Shown: positions 25,058 to 32,326 of the stretch, one piece after another | Layout of the letters: each line of letters starts with the position of its first letter | Numbering within the stretch: the first letter of the stretch is position 1 | Source: Deltaproteobacteria bacterium | GTDB taxonomy: Bacteria > Desulfobacterota > Desulfobulbia > Desulfobulbales > Desulfurivibrionaceae | Reading direction: 5' to 3' | Assembly (NCBI GenBank): GCA_013349285.1 | Contig: DUZU01000001.1 | Location: 1 to 64,000 of the forward strand | DNA: 64,000 nucleotides | The notes under the pieces: generated by a model | Database searches by the model: none | What the model was told of the DNA's origin: nothing | Seen by the model: only the letters and a program-made list of their open reading frames with translations | Program-made: the position numbers and the translations under genes

Positions 25058-26840
25058 TTTCTGGCTCCATCCATCCTTAATACTCATCATTGGCGCTTTT
25101 GCCATGCCGTTTATCCCTAAATGGCTGAAGAAGCCATATCTGTTGATTGTGCCGACCCTGGCCTTCCTCGATGTGGTTTCCATGAATCATAACGGCACCT
25201 TCGGCGTTGTTCAGTTCATGGACTGGTTTCTTACCTTCGGTCGGGTGGATGGCTTAAGCAGGATTTTTGCCTATATTATGACCCTGATGTGCATCATCGG
25301 CACCCTCTATGGTCTGCATGTCGAGGATGATTATCAGCATATTGCCGCTTGGCTCTATGTTGCCGGCTCCCTGGGCGTTATCTTCTGTGCCGATTACCTG
25401 GTGCTCTTTCTCTTCTGGGAGTTGATGGCCTTTTCTTCAGTCTTTTTGGTCTGGTTTCGCAAGCGGGCCGAGTCGTTGTGGGTGGGCTACCGTTACCTTT
25501 TGGTTCATACTGCGGGCGGCTTGATTCTGCTGGCCGGCTTTATCCTGCGCTATAAGGCCACCGGCGGCGATCTTTCCTTCGGGATGCTTAATGTCGATCA
25601 TCCTGATCTTGCCACCTATCTGATCATGGTTGGCTTTATTCTGAATGCCGCCGTGCCGCCGTTTCATGCCTGGCTTCCCGACGCTTACGGCGAGGCGACC
25701 GTTACCGGCGCGGTATTCATGTGCGCCTTTACCACTAAAACCGCGATCTATACCCTGGCCCGCAGTTGCGCAGGCATGGAGATTCTGGTGCCGCTTGGGG
25801 TTTGTATGGCCCTCTACGGGGTTGTCTATGCGGTTCTTGAAAATGATTCCCGGCGGCTTTTGGCTTATCACATCATCAGTCAGGTCGGCTACATGGTAGC
25901 CGGTGTAGGTATCGGCACCGAGATGGCGATCAACGGCGCCTGTGCCCATGCCTTTGCCCATATCCTTTATAAAGGATTGCTGTTCATGGGGTGTGGCTCG
26001 GTGCTGCATATGACCGGCAAGAGTAAATTCAGTGAACTCGGCGGCCTGTACAAGAAAATGCCCATGTCCTTTATGTTCACCATGATCGGCGGTCTGTCGA
26101 TCTCCGCCTTTCCTCTGTTTTCCGGCTTTGTCAGCAAATCGATGATTATTGCCGCAGGCTTTGGCGAGCATATCTATTGGGCCGCCTTTTTGTTGACCCT
26201 GGCCTCTGCCGGTACTTTCCTGCATACAGGGCTCAAGGTTCCCTATTTTATCTGGTTTGGTAAGAACAACTGCAGCCAGGAGACTTGGGATAAGGCCGCT
26301 GATCCGCCATGGAACATGCAGGCGGCCATGGCGGTTGCCTCGTTTCTCTGTATATTTATCGGCTGTTACACCGCCTATCTCTACAACATGTTGCCTTATC
26401 CTGATGTGGCGGCCCAGTATCACCCCTATGACAGCTATCATCTGTCGGAAACCCTGCAGATCCTGCTCTTTACCGCGCTGGGCTTCTTTTTGCTCATCAA
26501 GAAACTGGCGCCGGAGCCCAAGATCAGCATCGATCTCGACTGGTTTTACCGAATGGGTGGCCGCGGCTTTTTCTGGCTGGCCAGTAAACCGATCCAGTTT
26601 GCCGATAACTGCGTAAGCGAAGCTTATCGTTATGTCGGCCTGATGCCCTTGATGACCACGGCCCGCTTCTGGTCCTGGTTCGACTGGCACGCGATTGACG
26701 GTGTGGTTGACGGGGTGGCCCGCACGGTCAGAGGGGTAGGCGGCAAGGTGCGCATGATGCAGAGCGGCCAATTGCAATACAATATATTTTATGCGGTCTC
26801 CATCGTCGGTGTTTTGCTGGTGTTTTACGTTTTTTCCTAA
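25047..26840 (+). CDS. MrpD/NuoL-type antiporter-like subunit with NuoL-like C-terminal helix (second of four)
   Basis: ATG 25047 follows GTGAGG by eight bases and is preferred over an in-frame GTG at 25035. The roughly 597-residue protein shows LFLFWELMAFSSVFLVWF (conserved Glu helix), PPFHAWLPDAYGEATVTGAVFMCAFTTKTAIY and LLAYHIISQVGYMVAG. After the 14-helix core it continues with a C-terminal part: FDWHAIDGVVDGVARTVRG, QSGQLQYNIFYAV and a last helix. That tail resembles the NuoL C-terminus that runs along the membrane arm. It is therefore the better candidate for the distal NuoL role. Confidence 0.88.
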   Translation: MITDFWLHPSLILIIGAFAMPFIPKWLKKPYLLIVPTLAFLDVVSMNHNGTFGVVQFMDWFLTFGRVDGLSRIFAYIMTLMCIIGTLYGLHVEDDYQHIAAWLYVAGSLGVIFCADYLVLFLFWELMAFSSVFLVWFRKRAESLWVGYRYLLVHTAGGLILLAGFILRYKATGGDLSFGMLNVDHPDLATYLIMVGFILNAAVPPFHAWLPDAYGEATVTGAVFMCAFTTKTAIYTLARSCAGMEILVPLGVCMALYGVVYAVLENDSRRLLAYHIISQVGYMVAGVGIGTEMAINGACAHAFAHILYKGLLFMGCGSVLHMTGKSKFSELGGLYKKMPMSFMFTMIGGLSISAFPLFSGFVSKSMIIAAGFGEHIYWAAFLLTLASAGTFLHTGLKVPYFIWFGKNNCSQETWDKAADPPWNMQAAMAVASFLCIFIGCYTAYLYNMLPYPDVAAQYHPYDSYHLSETLQILLFTALGFFLLIKKLAPEPKISIDLDWFYRMGGRGFFWLASKPIQFADNCVSEAYRYVGLMPLMTTARFWSWFDWHAIDGVVDGVARTVRGVGGKVRMMQSGQLQYNIFYAVSIVGVLLVFYVFS

Positions 26841-26865
26841 TTTTCAATACTGAGGAACTGTTGGA

Positions 26866-28389
26866 ATGGACTTTTTGATAATGAACAGTATGGATTTTTC
26901 CATCCTAAGCACGGTAATGTTTTTGCCCCTGGCCGGTGCTCTGGTGCTTCTATTCATTCCAGGTGATACCGCGGCAAAAAACTGGGCCCTGTTGGTTACC
27001 ATTGTCACTGCCTTGGTGAGCCTGCCTCTCTATTGGAATTTTGATATAACCACCGCCCAGTTTCAGTTCGGTGAGCATATTTCCTGGATTCCATCTTTAA
27101 ATATCAACTATACCCTGGGCATTGACGGGATCACCCTGCTGTTGATTTTGATGACCACCCTGCTGATGCCGCTCTGTGTGCTCGGTTCCTGGCGTTATAT
27201 CGAAAAACGGGTCAGGGAGTTCATGATCTGTCTGTTGATCATGGAAACCTCCATGCTCGGCGTCTTCATGGCCCTTGATTTTGTGCTCTTCTATATTCTC
27301 TGGGAGGCGATGCTGATTCCAATGTATCTGCTGATCGGGGTTTGGGGCGGGCCGCGCAAGATCTATGCGTCGATTAAGTTCTTCCTCTACACCCTGGCCG
27401 GCTCGGTGATGCTTCTTGTCGCCATCATCGCCCTCTATCTGAAGACCGGGTCTTTTTCCATACCGGCGATGATGGGCCAGGAGTATTCGTCGAATTTTCA
27501 GATTTGGGTATTTTTGGCCTTCTTTTTGGCCTTTGCCATCAAGGTGCCCATGTTTCCCTTTCACACCTGGTTGCCTGCCGCCCATGTCGAGGCGCCCACG
27601 GCCGGCAGTGTGATCCTGGCCTCGGTGCTTTTGAAGATGGGAACTTACGGCTTCTTGAGGTTCTGTCTGCCCATTACCCCTGAGGCAACCCTGACCTTTG
27701 TCCCCTATATTCTCTGGTTGTCGGTGGCCGGCATTCTCTACGGCGGTTTTACCGCTCTGGCCCAGCAGGACATGAAGAAATTGATCGCTTACTCCAGTGT
27801 CGGCCATATGGGGTTTGTCACCCTTGGTATTTTTGTGCTCAACACCCAGGGGGTTGAAGGGGCCATTTTGCAGATGATCAACCACGGCGTCACCACCGGC
27901 GCTCTCTTTTTATGTGTGGGCATGATCTATGAGCGGACCCACAGCCGCGAGCTGTCCAAGGCCGCCGGCCTTGGCACCTATATGCCGATCTATGTAACCT
28001 TTCTCGCCTTCTTCTCCTTGAGTTCCCTGGCTTTTCCCGGGACCAACAGTTTTGTCGGTGAGTTTTTGATTCTGGCCGGAGGCTTTGCCGATTATAAGGT
28101 GATAGCCGCCTGCGCCATCCCCGGCGCGATTTTGGCCGCTGCTTATATGTTCAGGATGTTGCAGCGGATGGTTTGGGGCGGAACCCAAAATCCTGATCAG
28201 AGTAAAATGGTTGATCTGAATATGCGTGAGATCGTGATCCTGGCGCCGCTGTTGTTTTTTGTGTTCTGGATCGGTTTGTCCCCGGCGCCGTTTATGGATG
28301 TTATGCATGCCAGTGTAAGTCACCTGTTGAGTCAGGTCGGCGTTGTCTCCGGTGATGGTTTGTCCGTTGCTCAACTTATGATTCCGTAA
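26866..28389 (+). CDS. nuoM: Complex I subunit NuoM
   Basis: The 507-residue antiporter-like subunit has clear NuoM motifs: LGIDGITLLLILMTT, FYILWEAMLIPMYLLIGVWGG (conserved Glu), FPFHTWLPAAHVEAPTAGSVILA, LIAYSSVGHMGFV and MINHGVTTGALFLCVGMIYERTHSRE. GAGGAAC lies upstream of ATG 26866. It pumps protons in the distal membrane arm. Confidence 0.96.
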   Translation: MDFLIMNSMDFSILSTVMFLPLAGALVLLFIPGDTAAKNWALLVTIVTALVSLPLYWNFDITTAQFQFGEHISWIPSLNINYTLGIDGITLLLILMTTLLMPLCVLGSWRYIEKRVREFMICLLIMETSMLGVFMALDFVLFYILWEAMLIPMYLLIGVWGGPRKIYASIKFFLYTLAGSVMLLVAIIALYLKTGSFSIPAMMGQEYSSNFQIWVFLAFFLAFAIKVPMFPFHTWLPAAHVEAPTAGSVILASVLLKMGTYGFLRFCLPITPEATLTFVPYILWLSVAGILYGGFTALAQQDMKKLIAYSSVGHMGFVTLGIFVLNTQGVEGAILQMINHGVTTGALFLCVGMIYERTHSRELSKAAGLGTYMPIYVTFLAFFSLSSLAFPGTNSFVGEFLILAGGFADYKVIAACAIPGAILAAAYMFRMLQRMVWGGTQNPDQSKMVDLNMREIVILAPLLFFVFWIGLSPAPFMDVMHASVSHLLSQVGVVSGDGLSVAQLMIP

Positions 28390-28433
28390 GGAAGTGATAT
28401 TTCTTTTAAAGAAATTTAAGTAAAGGATAGAAA

Positions 28434-29855
28434 ATGAAACTCATGCTCTTCGCTCCTGAGTTGTTGCTATTGCTGGGAAGTTTGGCTCTCTTTTTTATGA
28501 CCACCGGTAAGGTGGGTGGTAAAAAAGCTAGATCCTTCACCCTGACCCTGGCGATTGCCAATATATTTCTCTGCTTTGCCTGTCTGCACAACGAAGGAAT
28601 GCTGTTTTTTGATGCCTATAAGATAGATTTTTTCTCCCAGGCCTTAAAGATCTGTATCTCTTTGGGTTTTGCCATTGTTCTGCTCTTTAGTACCGAGCTG
28701 AAAGGGATCAAGGATGAGGTGCGGCCTGAATATTACCTTTTCATGCTGATGAGCACCATCGGCCTGATCATGATGGTCAGCTCGGTTGAGTTGCTGTCCA
28801 TGTTTATCGCCCTTGAGTTGTCCTCCTATTCCCTCTATCTGCTGGTGCCCATGCGTGAAGATCGGGCCGGTTTGCGGATGCAGATGGAGTCGGCTATCAA
28901 GTACATTATGTTCGGGGTTGTCGCCACCGGGATCATGCTTTTCGGCATGAGCTATCTTTTCGGACTTACCGGCACCACTTACTTCAGCGAATTGATCCCG
29001 GCCATGCACGGGCTGATGGGCAACCCGGCGGCCATTGTCGCGGTGGTCATGGTTCTTGGCGGTTTTCTCTATAAACTCGGGGTGTTTCCCCTTCATTTCT
29101 GGGTCCCGGATGTTTATCAGGGTGCATCCAATGAAACCACGGCCTTTATCTCCTCGGTGCCCAAAATTGCCGCGGTCGCCATGCTTGTTCGGATTCTCGC
29201 CCTGGTCACTCCGGAAGGCAAATCCCTGGTTACCTTGCTGATGGTGCTCTCGGTTTGTTCCATGTTTTACGGCAATCTGGTCGCCCTGGTCCAGACCGAT
29301 ATCAAGCGGATGCTCGGCTTTTCCGGTATTGCTCATGCCGGCTATGTCCTGCTTGGTCTTATTACGCTGCAGGATTCAGGTTATGCCACCTCTCTTTACT
29401 ATATTACCGGTTATCTGTTGATGAACCTGGCTTGTTTTCTGGTTATCTGTCAGGTGGCGCAAGATGGTGAAAACTTAGCTATTGATGATCTGAGCGGTTT
29501 GCACCAGCGCTCGCCGTTGTTGGCTCTGACCTTGGCGGTGGGTATGTTCGCCCTGGCCGGCATCCCGCCCTTTGTCGGCTTCATGGGTAAATTCATGCTG
29601 TTGACCGGCGCCTTGAAGCAGGGTTATTTGCTTCTTGTTATCCTGGCCGCTATTAATACTGCTATTTCCATCTATTACTATTTGTCCGTGGTTCGGGTTG
29701 CCTACTGCAACAGCCCGGAGCAACGGCCGGAGGTTGTTGTCGGCGGCATAACAAAGTCTGTGAGTCTGGCCTTGGTGGTCATTATTATCGCCTTGGGTAT
29801 TGCGCCTAATCAGATTATTCAAATTGCAACCGACGTGGTTCGCACCATCCAGTAA
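28434..29855 (+). CDS. nuoN: Complex I subunit NuoN
   Basis: The 473-residue third classical antiporter-like subunit shows FIALELSSYSLYLLV, FPLHFWVPDVYQGASNETTAFISSVPKIAAVAML, MLGFSGIAHAGYVLLG and GIPPFVGFMGKFMLL. It ends the nuo operon. No nuoE, nuoF or nuoG is present in the window. Confidence 0.96.
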   Translation: MKLMLFAPELLLLLGSLALFFMTTGKVGGKKARSFTLTLAIANIFLCFACLHNEGMLFFDAYKIDFFSQALKICISLGFAIVLLFSTELKGIKDEVRPEYYLFMLMSTIGLIMMVSSVELLSMFIALELSSYSLYLLVPMREDRAGLRMQMESAIKYIMFGVVATGIMLFGMSYLFGLTGTTYFSELIPAMHGLMGNPAAIVAVVMVLGGFLYKLGVFPLHFWVPDVYQGASNETTAFISSVPKIAAVAMLVRILALVTPEGKSLVTLLMVLSVCSMFYGNLVALVQTDIKRMLGFSGIAHAGYVLLGLITLQDSGYATSLYYITGYLLMNLACFLVICQVAQDGENLAIDDLSGLHQRSPLLALTLAVGMFALAGIPPFVGFMGKFMLLTGALKQGYLLLVILAAINTAISIYYYLSVVRVAYCNSPEQRPEVVVGGITKSVSLALVVIIIALGIAPNQIIQIATDVVRTIQ

Positions 29856-29876
29856 GGTTTCCTCTGTTCTTTGTCG

Positions 29877-29906
29877 GCAAAGGCTGAGTCGTTGGTGAGC
29901 CTTTGC
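29877..29906 (+). terminator. Hairpin after nuoN, directly before the tRNA-Gly promoter
   Basis: A perfect 9-bp stem (GCAAAGGCT at 29877-29885 with AGCCTTTGC at 29898-29906) lies 21 bp after the nuoN stop. There is no following T-run; the stem abuts the TTGACA of the next promoter. It may end or stabilise the nuo transcript, but an intrinsic terminator is not proven. Confidence 0.4.
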
Positions 29907-29934
29907 TTGACAATCCACGAAAAAAATGTATAAT
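29907..29934 (+). promoter_or_regulatory. Consensus sigma-70 promoter for tRNA-Gly and probably the rimP-nusA-infB operon
   Basis: TTGACA (29907-29912) and TATAAT (29929-29934) are both perfect and 16 bp apart, with TG immediately before the -10 box. The predicted start near 29941 is about 15 bases upstream of the tRNA. This is the strongest promoter seen in the window. Confidence 0.85.
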
Positions 29935-29955
29935 TTCTAATCTTGTGAAGATTTT

Positions 29956-30031
29956 GCGGACATAGCTCAATTGGTAGAGTACAAGCTTCCCAAGCTTGGA
30001 GTCGCGGGTTCGAACCCCGTTGTCCGCTCCA
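29956..30031 (+). tRNA. tRNA-Gly (anticodon CCC)
   Basis: A 76-nt cloverleaf. Acceptor GCGGACA pairs with TGTCCGC, the D-arm is AGCTCAATTGGTAGAG, anticodon stem CAAGC/GCTTG encloses loop TTCCCAA with anticodon CCC, the T-arm has GGTTCGAACC, discriminator is T, and CCA is encoded. It reads GGG glycine codons. Confidence 0.97.
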
Positions 30032-30129
30032 CGAAGTATCATCGGGAGCCGTTAGTTGTGGTTTTCCTGATTTAATCTTTTTTTATGAATGGTTAGTGCG
30101 TTCTGTGCTGATCATTGTTTTTTTAGTGA

Positions 30130-30153
30130 AGTGGGCTTTTGCCCGCTTTTTTT
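30130..30153 (+). terminator. Intrinsic terminator or attenuator 15 bases before rimP
   Basis: The 7-bp stem AGTGGGC (30130-30136) and GCCCGCT (30141-30147), with a TTTT loop, is followed by a run of seven T. It has the full form of an intrinsic terminator, about 100 bp after the tRNA. Because the rimP start codon (30168) follows so closely, transcription of rimP-nusA-infB must read through it. Confidence 0.75.
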
Positions 30154-30167
30154 ATTGGGAAATCAGG

Positions 30168-30644
30168 ATGTCAGAAAATACGGCGACAGAATCGCCATTG
30201 GTTAAGCATTTGATCCAATTGGCTGAACCGGTGGTGGAAAGTTTTGGCTTGGAGCTTGCCGAACTTCAATTTTGCCGGGAGTCCCATGGCTGGGTTTTGC
30301 GGCTTATTCTCGACAGTGACCAGGGCGTTTCCCTGGATGATTGCGCCAAGGTTAGTCGTGAAGTCGGTCATCTGCTCGAAGTCGAGGACATAATCGAACA
30401 ATCTTTTCAATTGGAAGTATCATCGCCGGGTCTTGATCGTAAGCTGAAGCGGCCAAAGGATTATATCCGCTGTAAAGGCAAAAAGGCGAAGATGACCTTG
30501 CGGATTCCAATTGACGGTGAAAATACTTTTGTCGGAGTTTTAGAGGATTTTAAGGATGGGGTCGTTACCTTGGCTACCGACCATGGGAAAATTAATATTG
30601 ATTACGATCAGGTCCGGAAGGCACGGTTGGTTGTTGAATTTTAG
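30168..30644 (+). CDS. rimP: Ribosome maturation factor RimP
   Basis: The 158-residue protein needed for 30S subunit maturation shows the family segments GLELAELQF, LRLILDSDQGVSLDDCAKVSREVG, FQLEVSSPGLDRKLKRPKDY and a C-terminal Sm-like domain. ATG 30168 is chosen because an upstream frame from 30096 would translate through the terminator hairpin and has no family resemblance. It heads the classical rimP-nusA-infB operon. Confidence 0.93.
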   Translation: MSENTATESPLVKHLIQLAEPVVESFGLELAELQFCRESHGWVLRLILDSDQGVSLDDCAKVSREVGHLLEVEDIIEQSFQLEVSSPGLDRKLKRPKDYIRCKGKKAKMTLRIPIDGENTFVGVLEDFKDGVVTLATDHGKINIDYDQVRKARLVVEF

Positions 30645-30730
30645 GTCCATATTGTAAAACAATTACCTGAAACGGGTATGGGGTCTTTGCGGGTGGTGGG
30701 TGTGTGGCCGCAAGACGACAGGAGAACATG

Positions 30731-32047
30731 ATGCTGTCAGATTTACGTAGAATAATTGATCAGATCAGTCGGGATAAGGGGATTGACCGCCAATTGCTGG
30801 TTGAGGCCATCGAAGAGGCGGTGATGTCCGCCGCCAAGAAGAAATATGGGCAGCGACGTGATCTGGAGGTTCGTTATAACGATGAACTGGGCGAGGTTGA
30901 GTTGTTCCAATTTCGGACCGTGGTGGAAAATGTTGAGGATGAGCAGACCGAAATTTCACTGCAAGATGCCTTGGCCTTGGACCCCGAGGTTCGACTGGGC
31001 GATGAACTCGGCAGCAAGATGGATAACGTTGCCGATCTCGGCCGGATTGCCGCCCAGTCTGCCAAGCAGGTCATCATCCAGAAGATGAAGGATGCGGAAA
31101 GCAACGTTATTTATGAGATGTACAAGGATCGTAAGGGCGAGGTGGTTAATGGTATAGTGCAGCGCTTTGAGCGGGGCAATATCATCGTCAACCTCGGTCG
31201 CACCGATGCGATTTTGCCGGCCAAGGAGCAAATGCCCCGCAAGTCATATCGGCAGGGCGACCGTATCCGGGCTCTGCTTTATGATGTGCGGCAGTCCAGC
31301 CGAGATCCGCAGCTTGTGCTGAGCCGCACCAATGATGAATTTCTCACCAAGCTTTTCACCATGGAGGTTCCCGAGATTGCCGAAGGGATTGTGACGATCA
31401 GGGCGGTTTGCCGCGAGCCCGGTGCACGGGCCAAGATTGCCGTGTCATCCTCTGAGTCCGATGTCGATCCGGTAGGCGCCTGTGTCGGGATGAAGGGATC
31501 CCGGGTACAGAATGTTGTGCAGGAACTGCAAGGGGAAAAAATTGATATCGTGCCCTGGAGCCCGGATCCTGCTCGCTATGTTTCCAATGCCCTGTCCCCG
31601 GCCCAGGTTTCACTGGTCGTGGTTGATGAAGATCGGAAAACCCTGTTGGTTGTTGTGCCCGATGATCAATTGTCTCTTTCCATCGGCCGGCAGGGCCAGA
31701 ATGTCCGGCTTGCCTCAACCCTTTTGGGTTGGCGGATTGATGTGAAGAGTGAATCCAAGTATGCTAAGTTCATGGAACATGGCTTCCAGTCTCTGCTTGA
31801 GGTGGAAGGGATGAACGAAAAGCTTGCTGAAAAGATCTATGACAACGGGATTAATTCCGCTCAGGATCTCGCCCGGGCGGAAGCGGCATCCATTGCCGAA
31901 CTTGCCGCTATTGATGAGCATCGGGCTGGCGCATTGATTAGTGCCGCCGGCCGCGTAAAGGTCGAGGTGGCTGCAAAGTCTGCGGCTGATGACCAAGCTG
32001 GAGGCGAAGATACTGAGCCGGTACGGGATGAGGCCGAAGACGCTTAA
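30731..32047 (+). CDS. nusA: Transcription termination/antitermination factor NusA
   Basis: The roughly 439-residue protein has an N-terminal RNA polymerase-binding domain (LRRIIDQISRDKGIDRQLLVEAIEEAV), an S1 domain (VNGIVQRFERGNIIVNLG), two KH domains (VGACVGMKGSRVQNVVQEL, LSIGRQGQNVRLASTLLGW) and one helix-hairpin-helix unit at the C-terminus (LLEVEGMNEKLAEKIYDNGI). ATG 30731 fits the GGAGA spacing best; ATG 30728 and GTG 30704 are alternatives. In E. coli NusA controls its own operon through leader terminators, which is relevant to the hairpin before rimP. Confidence 0.96.
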   Translation: MLSDLRRIIDQISRDKGIDRQLLVEAIEEAVMSAAKKKYGQRRDLEVRYNDELGEVELFQFRTVVENVEDEQTEISLQDALALDPEVRLGDELGSKMDNVADLGRIAAQSAKQVIIQKMKDAESNVIYEMYKDRKGEVVNGIVQRFERGNIIVNLGRTDAILPAKEQMPRKSYRQGDRIRALLYDVRQSSRDPQLVLSRTNDEFLTKLFTMEVPEIAEGIVTIRAVCREPGARAKIAVSSSESDVDPVGACVGMKGSRVQNVVQELQGEKIDIVPWSPDPARYVSNALSPAQVSLVVVDEDRKTLLVVVPDDQLSLSIGRQGQNVRLASTLLGWRIDVKSESKYAKFMEHGFQSLLEVEGMNEKLAEKIYDNGINSAQDLARAEAASIAELAAIDEHRAGALISAAGRVKVEVAAKSAADDQAGGEDTEPVRDEAEDA

Positions 32048-32050
32048 TCG

Positions 32051-32326
32051 ATGTCTGCGGAAAAGCACGATGATGGGCCCGTTCGAACTTGTCTGGGCTG
32101 CAGGCAAAGACAAGAAAAAAAGCAATTGTGGCGTTTTGCCCTTAATGCAAACGGCATAGTCTTAAAGGATTTCAGCGGCAGACATGGCGGGCGTCATGCT
32201 TACTGCTGCAGAAGCAATAGTTGTTTGAAGAAGTTTTTTGATAATAAAAAAGGTTTGTCCAGAACGTTTCGCTTACAGGTGCTGGGATTTGACGAAGGAT
32301 TGAACGATCTCTTCGGGAGTGATTGA
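32051..32326 (+). CDS. ylxR: YlxR/RnpM family RNA-binding protein
   Basis: The 91-residue basic protein has the family motif RTCLGCRQRQEKKQLWRF near the N-terminus, then GRHGGRHAYCC and a Cys-Leu-Lys-Lys segment. The family (DUF448) sits between nusA and infB in many bacteria. The Bacillus member binds RNase P RNA. Its stop shares bases with the infB start (TGATG). Confidence 0.88.
   Translation: MSAEKHDDGPVRTCLGCRQRQEKKQLWRFALNANGIVLKDFSGRHGGRHAYCCRSNSCLKKFFDNKKGLSRTFRLQVLGFDEGLNDLFGSD

Noticed and set aside
25437-26777. 446-codon minus-strand frame in the nuo operon
   Set aside because: It lies opposite a clear antiporter subunit gene; its translation is low-complexity, His/Gln/Gly-rich and unlike any family.
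30096-30167. N-terminal extension of rimP from an upstream start codon
   Set aside because: The extension would be encoded by the terminator hairpin and is hydrophobic, unlike any RimP.
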